A stretch of 22,244 bases of DNA, taken from a virus. Shown here piece after piece: positions 6,606 to 14,205 of this stretch. The notes below the pieces were generated by a model. That model was not told the DNA's origin and did not search any database. It saw only the letters and a program-made list of their open reading frames with translations. Location: IMG/VR virus record IMGVR_UViG_3300007236_000073, positions 1-22,244 of that record, one strand, 5' to 3'. A program made the position numbers and the translations under genes. Numbering within the stretch: the stretch's first letter is position 1; every line of letters begins with the position of its first letter.

Positions 6606-6828
6606 TTTTTCTCATTAGATATATCAAGTATTCGTGCTTTGTATATATAAATTTCCAACTATTGCTACGCAATGGGTGACTCATGGCGCTATCATGATAA
6701 CACTCCATTTCAAAATACTTCTGAAGCCAAATAATACTTTTGTTAAAACTGCTACGTGTTGGTAGCCAAGCAAATTTTTCTGTTACTTTTTCTGATGCTT
6801 CTCCGTAATACACACTAGCTGGCTTCAT
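6586..6828 (-). CDS. small conserved phage protein of unknown function
   Basis: An 80-residue protein rich in aromatic residues: KFAWLPTR, IIWLQKYF, WKFIYTKHEYLIYL. It resembles short conserved proteins seen next to nucleotide or recombination genes in T4-like phages, but I cannot name a family. The ATG at 6828 gives MKPASVYYG; a GTG at 6840 would add four residues and begin directly after the gp46 stop. The AGG at about 6842 is better spaced for the ATG. It overlaps the deaminase gene by 20 bases. Confidence 0.6.
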   Translation of the reverse strand: MKPASVYYGEASEKVTEKFAWLPTRSSFNKSIIWLQKYFEMECYHDSAMSHPLRSNSWKFIYTKHEYLIYLMRKNETKIY

Positions 6829-6840
6829 AACAATACACAC

Positions 6841-8604
6841 CTACAGCATTTCAACATCAGTATTGTAACTTGTAAATCCGTTTTCTTTAACTACTCTTAG
6901 AATATTTTCTACTCTCCCAGCAAGCTCATCTCTGTGACTTACGAGCCAAATACTTTTTTGTCTTTCTCGACTCATTTTCTTTAACAGTGCAAGACTGTTT
7001 TCAACACCCTGTGTATCCATGCCGCTGTCGACCAGTTCGTCAATAAACAGTACATTGATGCTACTGTACAAACTTTCCCAAACATCGCGGAATGCCCAAC
7101 TCATACTCAGTATAAGTCTATTGCGTTCCCCGCGACTCAAGTTATCAAAGTCAAGTTCTCGCCCTAGCTCGCTAATTTCAACGCTTAAATCATTTTGGAA
7201 CACAACACTATGCGGCAATCCAATGCGATCAAGATAGTGCGTTAATCGTTGATTTAGATAACTTAGATTTTGATCAATGATCTTTTTACGAATAAAACTG
7301 TCTTTGTTTGTTAACAATTTCAACAAAAAGTCTTGGTGTTCTTGCAAGTTGGTTAGTCTGTTTAGTTCTTCATAATCAACTTCTTGTAGAGCCTGTGTTT
7401 TCATATCATCAATTTGATCTTGATATGGGTCTTGTTCTTGTTGTTTTGTTTCAATTTGTATTTCAAGAGTATTCAGCGTAGTACGGTGTTGTATTGCATC
7501 CTCTTCGTTGTCGTAAAACATTTTAGGAGGTGTGCCAAGTTCACCTAGATCATCTATTTCATTTTTTAATTCTTCTAAGAATGAAACATGCTCTGCGTGT
7601 TGTGTTTTTGCATCTTCTAAATCTTTGTTCTTTTTTCTCAAAACCTCTTCGTGTTTGCTGTCATGAAAAGTTTGACCACAAGCATAACAAGTGTGATCTT
7701 CAAGTGCCTGTATATCTTCTTGTAATTTTTTTATTGACTTTTCTTCTCTGCTAACATCAAGTGTTGCACGACTTATCTGACTGTTTAAATCGTCAATTGT
7801 TTTGCGTTTTGAATCCCACGATTCGTGGTCTTTGTGTGCTTGTATTTCATTGTCAATATTAATATTTTGTAAATCTTGCAATGCTTTTAATAGTTCTTCG
7901 AGATCTTCTTTGTGTTTTGCACGCCATAATTTTTGTCTGCGTCCTAAATTTTCAATTTGTTCTTCAATTCGTTTGTTTGCTTCGTTAATTGCTTGAATAC
8001 GAAACTCTTCTTGTTTAATATCGTCTTTTGTCTTTTTGTGCAATTCTTTAATACGATCCGCTTTTTCACTGAGCATGGTAATGCCCAATAATTGTTCAAT
8101 AATAGCTCTTTGATCGTTTGCTTTTAAACTTAAAAATGGTAAAGTATATGTGTTCAAACCAACAATGTGTTGGAACATAGTATGGCTCATTCCAAGTATG
8201 TTTTCAATTGCACCTTGTGTTTCTCTGCTATCACCTTGTGCATCATCATCGGGGACTTTTTCTTGATTGTTTATGTAAAACTTTAACAAGTTTGGTTTGC
8301 GTCCACGCTCAATTTTGTAATCAACACCGTCAACTTGAAATTCAGCACTGACCAACATGTTTTTACCATTGGTCTTGTTAATTAGATTGTCTTTGCGTAT
8401 GCTTGTTAATGCATTTCCATATAATGCAAAGCTCAACGCATTAATAATAGTAGTCTTTCCTGTACCATTTCGCGAACCATCACCACCGAGGTCCATGTTT
8501 TCGCCTAGCACTAGTGTTAAGTCATGCCGATCAAAGTCAATTGCTTGAGTAACGTTGCCTACACTCATGAAGTTTTTTACTGTCAATTTTTGCAGATTAA
8601 TCAT
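6841..8604 (-). CDS. 46: recombination endonuclease subunit gp46 (Rad50-like)
   Basis: A 587-residue SMC/Rad50-type ATPase that pairs with gp47 to resect DNA ends for recombination-dependent replication and host DNA breakdown. Visible elements, in order: N-terminal KLTVKNFMSVG, Walker A GSRNGTGKTT ending at residue 52, a heptad-rich coiled coil from about 180 to 300, the zinc hook CYAC (C306, C309), a second coil to about 430, ABC signature LSRGERN (489-495), Walker B INVLFIDE (516-523) and the H-loop SHRDE (H557). All catalytic motifs are intact, and the length is close to T4 gp46. It is separated from gp47 by a glycosyltransferase-like gene. Confidence 0.95.
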   Translation of the reverse strand: MINLQKLTVKNFMSVGNVTQAIDFDRHDLTLVLGENMDLGGDGSRNGTGKTTIINALSFALYGNALTSIRKDNLINKTNGKNMLVSAEFQVDGVDYKIERGRKPNLLKFYINNQEKVPDDDAQGDSRETQGAIENILGMSHTMFQHIVGLNTYTLPFLSLKANDQRAIIEQLLGITMLSEKADRIKELHKKTKDDIKQEEFRIQAINEANKRIEEQIENLGRRQKLWRAKHKEDLEELLKALQDLQNINIDNEIQAHKDHESWDSKRKTIDDLNSQISRATLDVSREEKSIKKLQEDIQALEDHTCYACGQTFHDSKHEEVLRKKNKDLEDAKTQHAEHVSFLEELKNEIDDLGELGTPPKMFYDNEEDAIQHRTTLNTLEIQIETKQQEQDPYQDQIDDMKTQALQEVDYEELNRLTNLQEHQDFLLKLLTNKDSFIRKKIIDQNLSYLNQRLTHYLDRIGLPHSVVFQNDLSVEISELGRELDFDNLSRGERNRLILSMSWAFRDVWESLYSSINVLFIDELVDSGMDTQGVENSLALLKKMSRERQKSIWLVSHRDELAGRVENILRVVKENGFTSYNTDVEML

Positions 8605-8611
8605 AGTTGTA

Positions 8612-9844
8612 TTATAACTGATCTAAAACGGATTGTAAATCCCTTTTTGAAAATCTTTCCCAATAAATGTTAATGTTGTGTTCCAAAATTGGAACTGTTT
8701 CTTCAACAAGTGCCTTGACTTGTAATAACGGTAAGTTTGCTATTTTTTCAATTATATCTGCAATAGCACAGATTCGTTCTGATGTATTTTCAATATTATC
8801 ATAACTTTCATCCCAAAAATCATGAAATGTTTTAAAACCAAAATCTTTAATACGCTGTAACGAACGTGGCGTACTAGCAAGTATAAATGGTCTTGAGTAC
8901 ATAATACTTTTCCAAGTTTTTTCAGTAAAATAAGGATAAGGATATTCCATAACACTTTCTACTACTAGCTGCACACCAGAACGTTGCATAAAATAACTTG
9001 AAGCATCGTTGTTGTTTGCATCTTTTGGAACAGTGTCGTCTGCTAGTATAAATCTTTCAAAATTTTCGTAACTGTCAACTAACGGGTGTTGTTTGGTTTG
9101 ATACAAAAATGTATTGGCATGATTTATATTAGCAGTAATTAATGCATGATTTTTTTTGTAAAGATTGTTATTTCGAGAAAACGGAACAGTGGTTCTGTAA
9201 AGTATTCCTTTTTCTTGTATGTTGTCTGGTGTTAACACCGATGAACTTGATTCGTTTGGACCATATGGAATTATTTCTGAATCAAAATTATATGTTACAA
9301 TGCCTTTATTAATTAAGTCTTTTTCGGCAAGCATGCAAAGCATATCAACACGATGAGGGCGCATACGCCCATTTAAACACATGTATGGACTTACAATTTC
9401 GTCAATGTTAATTTCAGGAACATTAGTAATACCAGGTCTGACCCTATCTACCCAGTGTTCTGTTTCAACTATATGAGGCATTGGTAAAGAAAATAAATCA
9501 CAAAGTTCTTTGATTTCTCTTTCAGCTGGATAGTTAACAAGAAGTATTAAAAAATCACTAGGAATATCAAAGTGATGAAGTGTAGCAAACAAATTATATA
9601 ATGACAATCCGGTGTCGTTTAGGTTTGAATAATAAGTTAATTCGTGGTTAATAACCATTATACGTTCGTTTGGTGCAAAAACTTTTCCTTGAAACTTTTG
9701 CCAGTAATTGTATAATGATTTTAAGTCAGAGTCGTACTCGCTGACCCAATACCAATCTAGTACTTTGTATTTGTTTTCGCAATAGTCTACAATATCGGGC
9801 CATGGTGTTGGATGCCACCATTGATCTTTGATGTCGTTTGTCAT
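8612..9844 (-). CDS. glycosyltransferase-like phage protein
   Basis: A 410-residue protein with no membrane segment. Its C-terminal third carries YFTEKTWKSIMYSRPFILA, then RIKDFGFKTFHDFWDESYD. I associate this TEK-W-(x)-PFI-(x)-GFKTF-FWDESYD block with a fucosyltransferase/GT10-like domain in many marine phage proteins. The N-terminal half (NHELTYYSNL, FLILLVNYP, CLNGRMRPHR near 175) could be the other Rossmann-like half. Possible roles are glycosylation of DNA or virion components; neither is shown. The start ATG overlaps the gp47-side stop (ATGA), and gp46 begins seven bases past its own stop, so it is embedded between the two nuclease subunits. Confidence 0.7.
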   Translation of the reverse strand: MTNDIKDQWWHPTPWPDIVDYCENKYKVLDWYWVSEYDSDLKSLYNYWQKFQGKVFAPNERIMVINHELTYYSNLNDTGLSLYNLFATLHHFDIPSDFLILLVNYPAEREIKELCDLFSLPMPHIVETEHWVDRVRPGITNVPEINIDEIVSPYMCLNGRMRPHRVDMLCMLAEKDLINKGIVTYNFDSEIIPYGPNESSSSVLTPDNIQEKGILYRTTVPFSRNNNLYKKNHALITANINHANTFLYQTKQHPLVDSYENFERFILADDTVPKDANNNDASSYFMQRSGVQLVVESVMEYPYPYFTEKTWKSIMYSRPFILASTPRSLQRIKDFGFKTFHDFWDESYDNIENTSERICAIADIIEKIANLPLLQVKALVEETVPILEHNINIYWERFSKRDLQSVLDQL

Positions 9845-10857
9845 AGAGTTTGATATATCTGTAATAATAATTTTGAATCATAAAAATCAGATTCAATATT
9901 CAAAATTTGATCAGTAACAATTTGATCAACACTTTCGAATTTAATTTCGCCAGGCGATAAATCTTCGCCAACTTCTTGAGTTTTAATTGGAATCAAACTC
10001 ATGTCTCTTAAATTATATTGATTAATAAATGTGTCTCTGATATACCCCGCTTCTTCGTAGCTAATATCAATGTCAAGATGAACTCTAACGTGTTGGTTTG
10101 CTTTAAGAAGTTTTTGATTTTCGTCAAGCAATTGACTCAGTTTATATACATTGTACAAAGGCTGATCGGGCCATGCATGGTATTCAATTTCTTTGCCCCA
10201 TTCAAGTATACCGCATCCTCTGTTTTCGTCACCAGCATCTGCGTAGTTGTGCGGAAAAGCATTGCCCATATATGTAATGTTTCCACGAGTTTGACGCATA
10301 TGGAAATGTCCACTAAAAACAGTTTCAACGCCGCCAAAGTGTTCTGCTTGTAATTCACCATGATCAGGCATTTCTACCATTGCATTCATTTTAAAATGCG
10401 GTAGTTCAAAATGCCCCATTACATATCGTGTGTTTAATTTTGAAATACGTTTATGGTCATCGCCAACTAGCCAAGGAGCAATAGTAACATCTCCTTCGGT
10501 ATACCAATCGTTTACAATTTGAATATTAGGAATATGTTTTGCCCATTCAGCGCCGTGAATATCTCTTTTGTCTCGATAGTATAAATCGTGGTTACCAGGT
10601 ATAAAGTACACAACATCAAAAGCATCAGACAGTCTTTCAAGACTTCGCAAACTGAAATTCAATGTTTGTAAGTTAATACTAGCACGATGGTGATGCCAGT
10701 CACCCAAAAAGAAACAAGTTTCGCAACCCTTTTCTTTTCCTAATTTAATTGCCCATTCAACAAAGTTCTCGCAATCACGATTGTGTTGCAGGCTGTTGGA
10801 CTTCATTCCAAAATGAATGTCTGTAAATAGTAATGCACGTTTAAATAAATTGTTCAT
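9841..10857 (-). CDS. 47: recombination endonuclease subunit gp47 (Mre11-like)
   Basis: A 338-residue calcineurin-like metallophosphoesterase, the nuclease partner of gp46. Metal-binding motifs are in order: FTDIHFG (D13, H15), GDWHHH (D53), GNHD (N89, H90), GHFE (H149) and GHFH (H184, H186), all intact. I chose the ATG at 10857 because the family starts just before the DIHFG motif. The frame stays open to a TTG at 10893, which would add 12 residues and overlap the upstream gene. The AGGAG near 10871-10875 is unusually far (about 16 bases) from the ATG, so the start is uncertain. Confidence 0.93.
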   Translation of the reverse strand: MNNLFKRALLFTDIHFGMKSNSLQHNRDCENFVEWAIKLGKEKGCETCFFLGDWHHHRASINLQTLNFSLRSLERLSDAFDVVYFIPGNHDLYYRDKRDIHGAEWAKHIPNIQIVNDWYTEGDVTIAPWLVGDDHKRISKLNTRYVMGHFELPHFKMNAMVEMPDHGELQAEHFGGVETVFSGHFHMRQTRGNITYMGNAFPHNYADAGDENRGCGILEWGKEIEYHAWPDQPLYNVYKLSQLLDENQKLLKANQHVRVHLDIDISYEEAGYIRDTFINQYNLRDMSLIPIKTQEVGEDLSPGEIKFESVDQIVTDQILNIESDFYDSKLLLQIYQTL

Positions 10858-10885
10858 AGTATACAGTATAACACTCCTATATTGA

Positions 10886-11764
10886 TCATGCAACTAAATC
10901 GAGTAATTGTTTAGTAGTAGTTGGGAATTGGTTTAAGTTGTTGCATTTAAGTTCAATGCCTTTTTCTCGTAACAAGTATTGTACAAATACTTCGTCAATA
11001 AAAGTTAACTCACAGTATGAATAATCATAAGACACATCTTCGCTTAAAATACTATCAACAATACATTCACATTCGTGTTGATGTGACAAATATTTTTGGT
11101 TAGCAATCATATTAGCGTGTATTTCAGATATGTCTTTGCTGGAACTTAGCCCGCACTCGTCTAATAACTTTGGCCATGTATAAGCACTAAAGTTGTACAA
11201 AATATCATTTACATTAAGTACAAAAACATTTGCAGGTATGTCATCATTAACTGTGGTTAACTTTTCCCATGCTGGCATCAAGTAATAACTAAAAAACTCA
11301 CGCAGTATCCATTTTGGTATATCACTAATTGGTGTGTTTTTGGCAACAGGCCAATTTTTGTAAATTGTATCAATGTCAATTGAGTCATTGAATTGATGTT
11401 GTTCCCAATTATCCCAAATTTTACTGTAATAATTGTTTAATACTAAAAGTTTTGATTTAGGATCAACGTTTATTAGTATTGCTTGATCAACACTGTTGGC
11501 AACTTCTTTAATATTACAATTGATATCTTCGTCTGCGTGTGTTTTTGGATGAAATCGTACAAACTTATCTTGTTGATTGTACTTGCGCCATCCAGACATG
11601 TCCAGCAGGTGGCGACCAATATAAGCATGACTACTGCCTGTATTGGTAAACGGTAACTGTGATTGATTTATTTGTTCGCCTTGATCAGTCCAAGTGTTTA
11701 ACAAATATTCAATATATGTACCGTAAGCACCACCGGTGAACATAACAGGAATTGTTGAAGGCAT
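10886..11764 (-). CDS. sulfotransferase-like phage protein (gp55-proximal)
   Basis: A 292-residue protein beginning MPSTIPVMFTGGAYGTYIEYLL. The strand plus GGAYGTY loop at residues 8-17 sits where sulfotransferases bind the phosphate of PAPS. A late VFVLNVNDILYNFSAYTWPKLLDECGL near 191 resembles the D-L-L helix of that fold. The terminal operon gene at 3742-4704 shows the same plan. The PAPS 3'-phosphate residues are not certain, and neither the substrate nor an active site can be named. It overlaps nothing upstream (one base from gp55) and starts the stretch before gp47. Confidence 0.65.
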   Translation of the reverse strand: MPSTIPVMFTGGAYGTYIEYLLNTWTDQGEQINQSQLPFTNTGSSHAYIGRHLLDMSGWRKYNQQDKFVRFHPKTHADEDINCNIKEVANSVDQAILINVDPKSKLLVLNNYYSKIWDNWEQHQFNDSIDIDTIYKNWPVAKNTPISDIPKWILREFFSYYLMPAWEKLTTVNDDIPANVFVLNVNDILYNFSAYTWPKLLDECGLSSSKDISEIHANMIANQKYLSHQHECECIVDSILSEDVSYDYSYCELTFIDEVFVQYLLREKGIELKCNNLNQFPTTTKQLLDLVA

Positions 11765-12664
11765 TTATTCTTCTGAAGGTTGTTGCATTTCTTCAATAAT
11801 CCGGGCGCTCTGATTAGAGTTTTGAAATTGTCTTGTCCAGCTTGGATTTAGACCATTTTGCTCTAAGATGTCATCGCGAATGTTTTGATTTTTCTTTTCA
11901 ATGTTCAACACACGAGTAAACGAGTTGGTAATTGCGGCAGTATAATATGCAAATGGATTTTGACTTTTTGATTCGTCAAATTGCAAGCCAATCTGGGACA
12001 ATTGCAACAATGCTTGCCCTCGCATTTCATCATTATAGGTGTAGCCACGCCAATTTGATCGAGTTGCATATCTTTCACATAGTTTCATAAACATCATAGC
12101 AAGTTTGTTGGTCATTTTTCCGTGATCTTTGTTGAACTTACCGTTGCTTAATCCACCTTCCCAATGACTGCGTCCAACAACATATGGTTGTTTGTTTTCA
12201 TCTAAACGATAATGCTCAAAGGGAGGAAAATTACAACGAATATGCACTAAATCTTCTTTGTTTTGCGGTTTTACGTCAGAATCATCGTCGTCAGCTGATG
12301 CTTTATCATCCTCTATAATATCAAACAATTCAGCTAAGTCGCGCTTTTTTTGTTTTTTCTTTTGTGCTTTTGTTACTTTTTTAGGAGCAAGTGGTACATG
12401 ATCCCAGCAAGTAACTCTAAAAACTAATTCCGAGTTGTCAATTTTCTTTTCGTTTACTGGTTCTCCCAACTCTTTTGTTAGACGTGCGGCACGATTGCGT
12501 CTTGCTTCTGCAATTGTGCGAATATTGATTTTGTCTACGCTGGGTAAGATAATGTCAAATTGATGATCGTTATCTGGGTCTACAAAGTAGCAATATGTGT
12601 TCTTGCTTTTGTGAATTTCTTTTAAAATATCTTTGTTGTTAAGATAGTTAACTTTTCTAGCCAC
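11765..12664 (-). CDS. 55: late transcription sigma factor gp55, with an N-terminal extension
   Basis: A 299-residue protein whose C-terminal half matches T4 gp55, the sigma factor that directs host RNA polymerase to TATAAATA late promoters. Recognisable: MTNKLAMMFMKLCERYA (184-200), NWRGYTYNDEM (204-213), LQFDESKSQNPFAYYTAAITNSF (around 227-249) and the NIEKKNQNIRDDIL helix (254-267), covering sigma region 2 and the DNA-melting helices. T4 gp55 is 185 residues; here about 140 extra residues precede it, with a basic run (96-108) and an acidic run (118-130). The T4-style hydrophobic sliding-clamp motif at the C-terminus is not apparent. The start is GTG, seven bases after AGGAG. Confidence 0.88.
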   Translation of the reverse strand: MARKVNYLNNKDILKEIHKSKNTYCYFVDPDNDHQFDIILPSVDKINIRTIAEARRNRAARLTKELGEPVNEKKIDNSELVFRVTCWDHVPLAPKKVTKAQKKKQKKRDLAELFDIIEDDKASADDDDSDVKPQNKEDLVHIRCNFPPFEHYRLDENKQPYVVGRSHWEGGLSNGKFNKDHGKMTNKLAMMFMKLCERYATRSNWRGYTYNDEMRGQALLQLSQIGLQFDESKSQNPFAYYTAAITNSFTRVLNIEKKNQNIRDDILEQNGLNPSWTRQFQNSNQSARIIEEMQQPSEE

Positions 12665-12688
12665 TATAATTCTCCTGTATATGCTTGT

Positions 12689-12716
12689 ATTATAACATAA
12701 TAATTTAAAGTGTCAA
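12689..12716 (-). promoter_or_regulatory. consensus host sigma-70 promoter for the gp55 operon
   Basis: On the minus strand, TTGACA (12711-12716) and TATAAT (12689-12694) are both perfect, with a 16-base spacer and a TG one base before the -10 hexamer (extended -10). Upstream of the -35 lies an A/T tract at 12719-12740, usable as an UP element. The gp55 start codon lies about 25 bases downstream. It is the only such complete promoter I noticed in the window and would drive the whole minus-strand operon early in infection. Confidence 0.85.
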
Positions 12717-12765
12717 CCTTTTTTTTTAAAAATTTTTAAAGTTAAGTTAGCCGTTTATACGGTAA

Positions 12766-12773
12766 TATAAATA
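12766..12773 (+). promoter_or_regulatory. T4-type late promoter TATAAATA
   Basis: An exact match to the T4 late promoter -10 octamer on the plus strand, 63 bases before the first baseplate gene's TTG start. gp55, encoded about 100 bases away on the other strand, is the factor that recognises this octamer in T4. Expected transcription start is a few bases downstream, leaving a leader of roughly 50 bases that contains a ten-codon reading frame. Confidence 0.82.
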
Positions 12774-12800
12774 CACTGGTAGTTTGAGAATACTATACTT

Positions 12801-12833
12801 ATGGCAAAACCACAAGTAACTATAGGAGAATAA
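12801..12833 (+). CDS. possible ten-codon leader peptide
   Basis: ATG at 12801 opens MAKPQVTIGE and stops at TAA 12831-12833, within the mRNA leader. Its first 15 bases match the start of the next gene (12836-12850) at 12 of 15 positions, including CCACAA. Its reading frame covers that gene's AGGAG (12824-12828). It may be a translated leader, or a duplicated start region. No clear ribosome site precedes it. Confidence 0.3.
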   Translation: MAKPQVTIGE

Positions 12834-12835
12834 CT

Positions 12836-13903
12836 TTGGCTAATCCACAACCACAATCTAGTACAGCAGATGATCCCGCATCACAACCAATCATATATGA
12901 TGAGTTTGGCGATCTTTTGCCTGGTTGGGAAATTGATCCTAACACCAATGAGCCAGTATACGTTGGTGAAGGTCCGGGTCAAGAAGAGCCCGAGCCGGTT
13001 GAAGAAGCTGAAGAGGAAGATCAAGAAGATCCAAACGCACTTGACCTTATTGGTAACACTGTATTGGCGGCTGCAGATTACACAAAAAAACTACTAGCAC
13101 AGTCGCAAGCAACACTTGACGCACAATCAAAGTCAATAAACAACTCTGAGTGGCGAGTAAAACTAAGTCTTGCTCCGGGCGCTGACTATTTGTACAGAAG
13201 TGGTGCACCAGGAATTCTCTCTCCATTGGCTGGTACTGACGGAGTTATTTTTCCATATACGCCAGAAATAGACACACAGTATAGAGCAAATTATGATAGC
13301 GCAAACCTAACACACAGTAACTACAGGGGTTATTTTTATCAAAGCAGTTTTACTGATCAAGTAAACATTATGGCAGATTTTACAGCTCAAGACACTGATG
13401 AAGCTGAATACATGCTAGCTACTATTCACTTTTTTAGAAGCGCAACTAAAATGTTTTATGGATTAGATGCAGAAAGAGGAGCGCCACCTCCATTGGTGTT
13501 TCTTAAAGGACTAGGAGATTATCAGTTTAATAATCATCCTTGTTTGATAACCAATTTTAGCTACCGTCTCCCTCCTGATGTTAACTATATACGTGCTTTG
13601 AGCAGAAATATTCCTGGCGGTGTTGACATGCTATCTCGCCGAAACAGAACAGTTACACCACAAGGATTGTTTGCAAGTGCAGTGTCAAGACTGTTTTCAA
13701 TTGGTTTGCAAAAAGGTGCTGAGCCAGAAACATCAGCTGCACCAGCACCGCCAAGATTAGGTTTGGATCAGCCAACATATGTTCCAACAAAAATGCAAAT
13801 GCAAATTACATTATTGCCTGTACAAACACGTAAACAAGTTAGTAAACAGTTTAGTCTTAAAGATTATTCTAACGGTAACTTGCTCAGAGGAGGATTTTGG
13901 TAA
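12836..13903 (+). CDS. baseplate tail-tube junction protein, gp48/gp54-like
   Basis: A 355-residue structural protein. Residues 1-75 are acidic and Pro-rich, probably disordered. The folded part carries LSLAPGADYLY near 111, VIFPYTPEID near 137, HSNYRGYF near 159, a DEAEYMLATIHFFRSATKMFYG helix near 187-208, PPPLVFLKGLG near 217, and LPPDVNYIRALS near 246. I recall the FPYTP / SNY / EA-YLL-IHFLRS-TKM / PPPV / LP-DVDYI series from tail-tube or baseplate junction proteins (gp48/54 type) of T4-like marine phages. The first gene after the late promoter starts with TTG at 12836, seven bases after AGGAG. Which of the two T4 genes it corresponds to is uncertain. Confidence 0.65.
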   Translation: MANPQPQSSTADDPASQPIIYDEFGDLLPGWEIDPNTNEPVYVGEGPGQEEPEPVEEAEEEDQEDPNALDLIGNTVLAAADYTKKLLAQSQATLDAQSKSINNSEWRVKLSLAPGADYLYRSGAPGILSPLAGTDGVIFPYTPEIDTQYRANYDSANLTHSNYRGYFYQSSFTDQVNIMADFTAQDTDEAEYMLATIHFFRSATKMFYGLDAERGAPPPLVFLKGLGDYQFNNHPCLITNFSYRLPPDVNYIRALSRNIPGGVDMLSRRNRTVTPQGLFASAVSRLFSIGLQKGAEPETSAAPAPPRLGLDQPTYVPTKMQMQITLLPVQTRKQVSKQFSLKDYSNGNLLRGGFW

Positions 13904-14202
13904 TGGCAAAGTACAATGTGTTAAGTCCTTATTATAACACACAATATAGACAGTTTTTCTTGGATGCCATGATTAATCGCGCCATTCCCAGGGAGAATGA
14001 TGATTTGACCATGACTATTAATGCAACCTATGAGTATAGGCCAGATTTATTAGCACACGACTTGTATGAAAGTGCAAATCTTTGGTGGGTGTTCTATCAA
14101 AGAAATCCAAACACACTATCTGCACCTCCGCTTGATTTTAAAGCAGGCACTACAATTTTTGTGCCAAAAATGTCTACACTACGAAAAGTTTTGGGATTCT
14201 AG
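13903..14202 (+). CDS. 53: baseplate wedge subunit gp53
   Basis: A 99-residue protein beginning MAKYNVLSPYYNTQY. YEYRPDLLAHDLYESANLWWVFYQRNPNT (about residues 46-75) and GTTIFVP (near 86) are the LysM-like signature of the gp53 family, which holds neighbouring baseplate wedges together. The ATG at 13903 is preferred: it overlaps the previous stop (TAATG) and lies nine bases after AGGAGG at 13888-13893. A TTG at 13897 would add two residues. The length is about half of T4 gp53, as in other marine relatives. Confidence 0.87.
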   Translation: MAKYNVLSPYYNTQYRQFFLDAMINRAIPRENDDLTMTINATYEYRPDLLAHDLYESANLWWVFYQRNPNTLSAPPLDFKAGTTIFVPKMSTLRKVLGF

Positions 14203-14205
14203 TAA

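Noticed and set aside
8881-10570. TATAAAT-containing sites within the minus-strand operon
   Set aside because: They lie within coding sequence, lack the last base of the octamer (TATAAATC/G), and face the wrong way for these genes.
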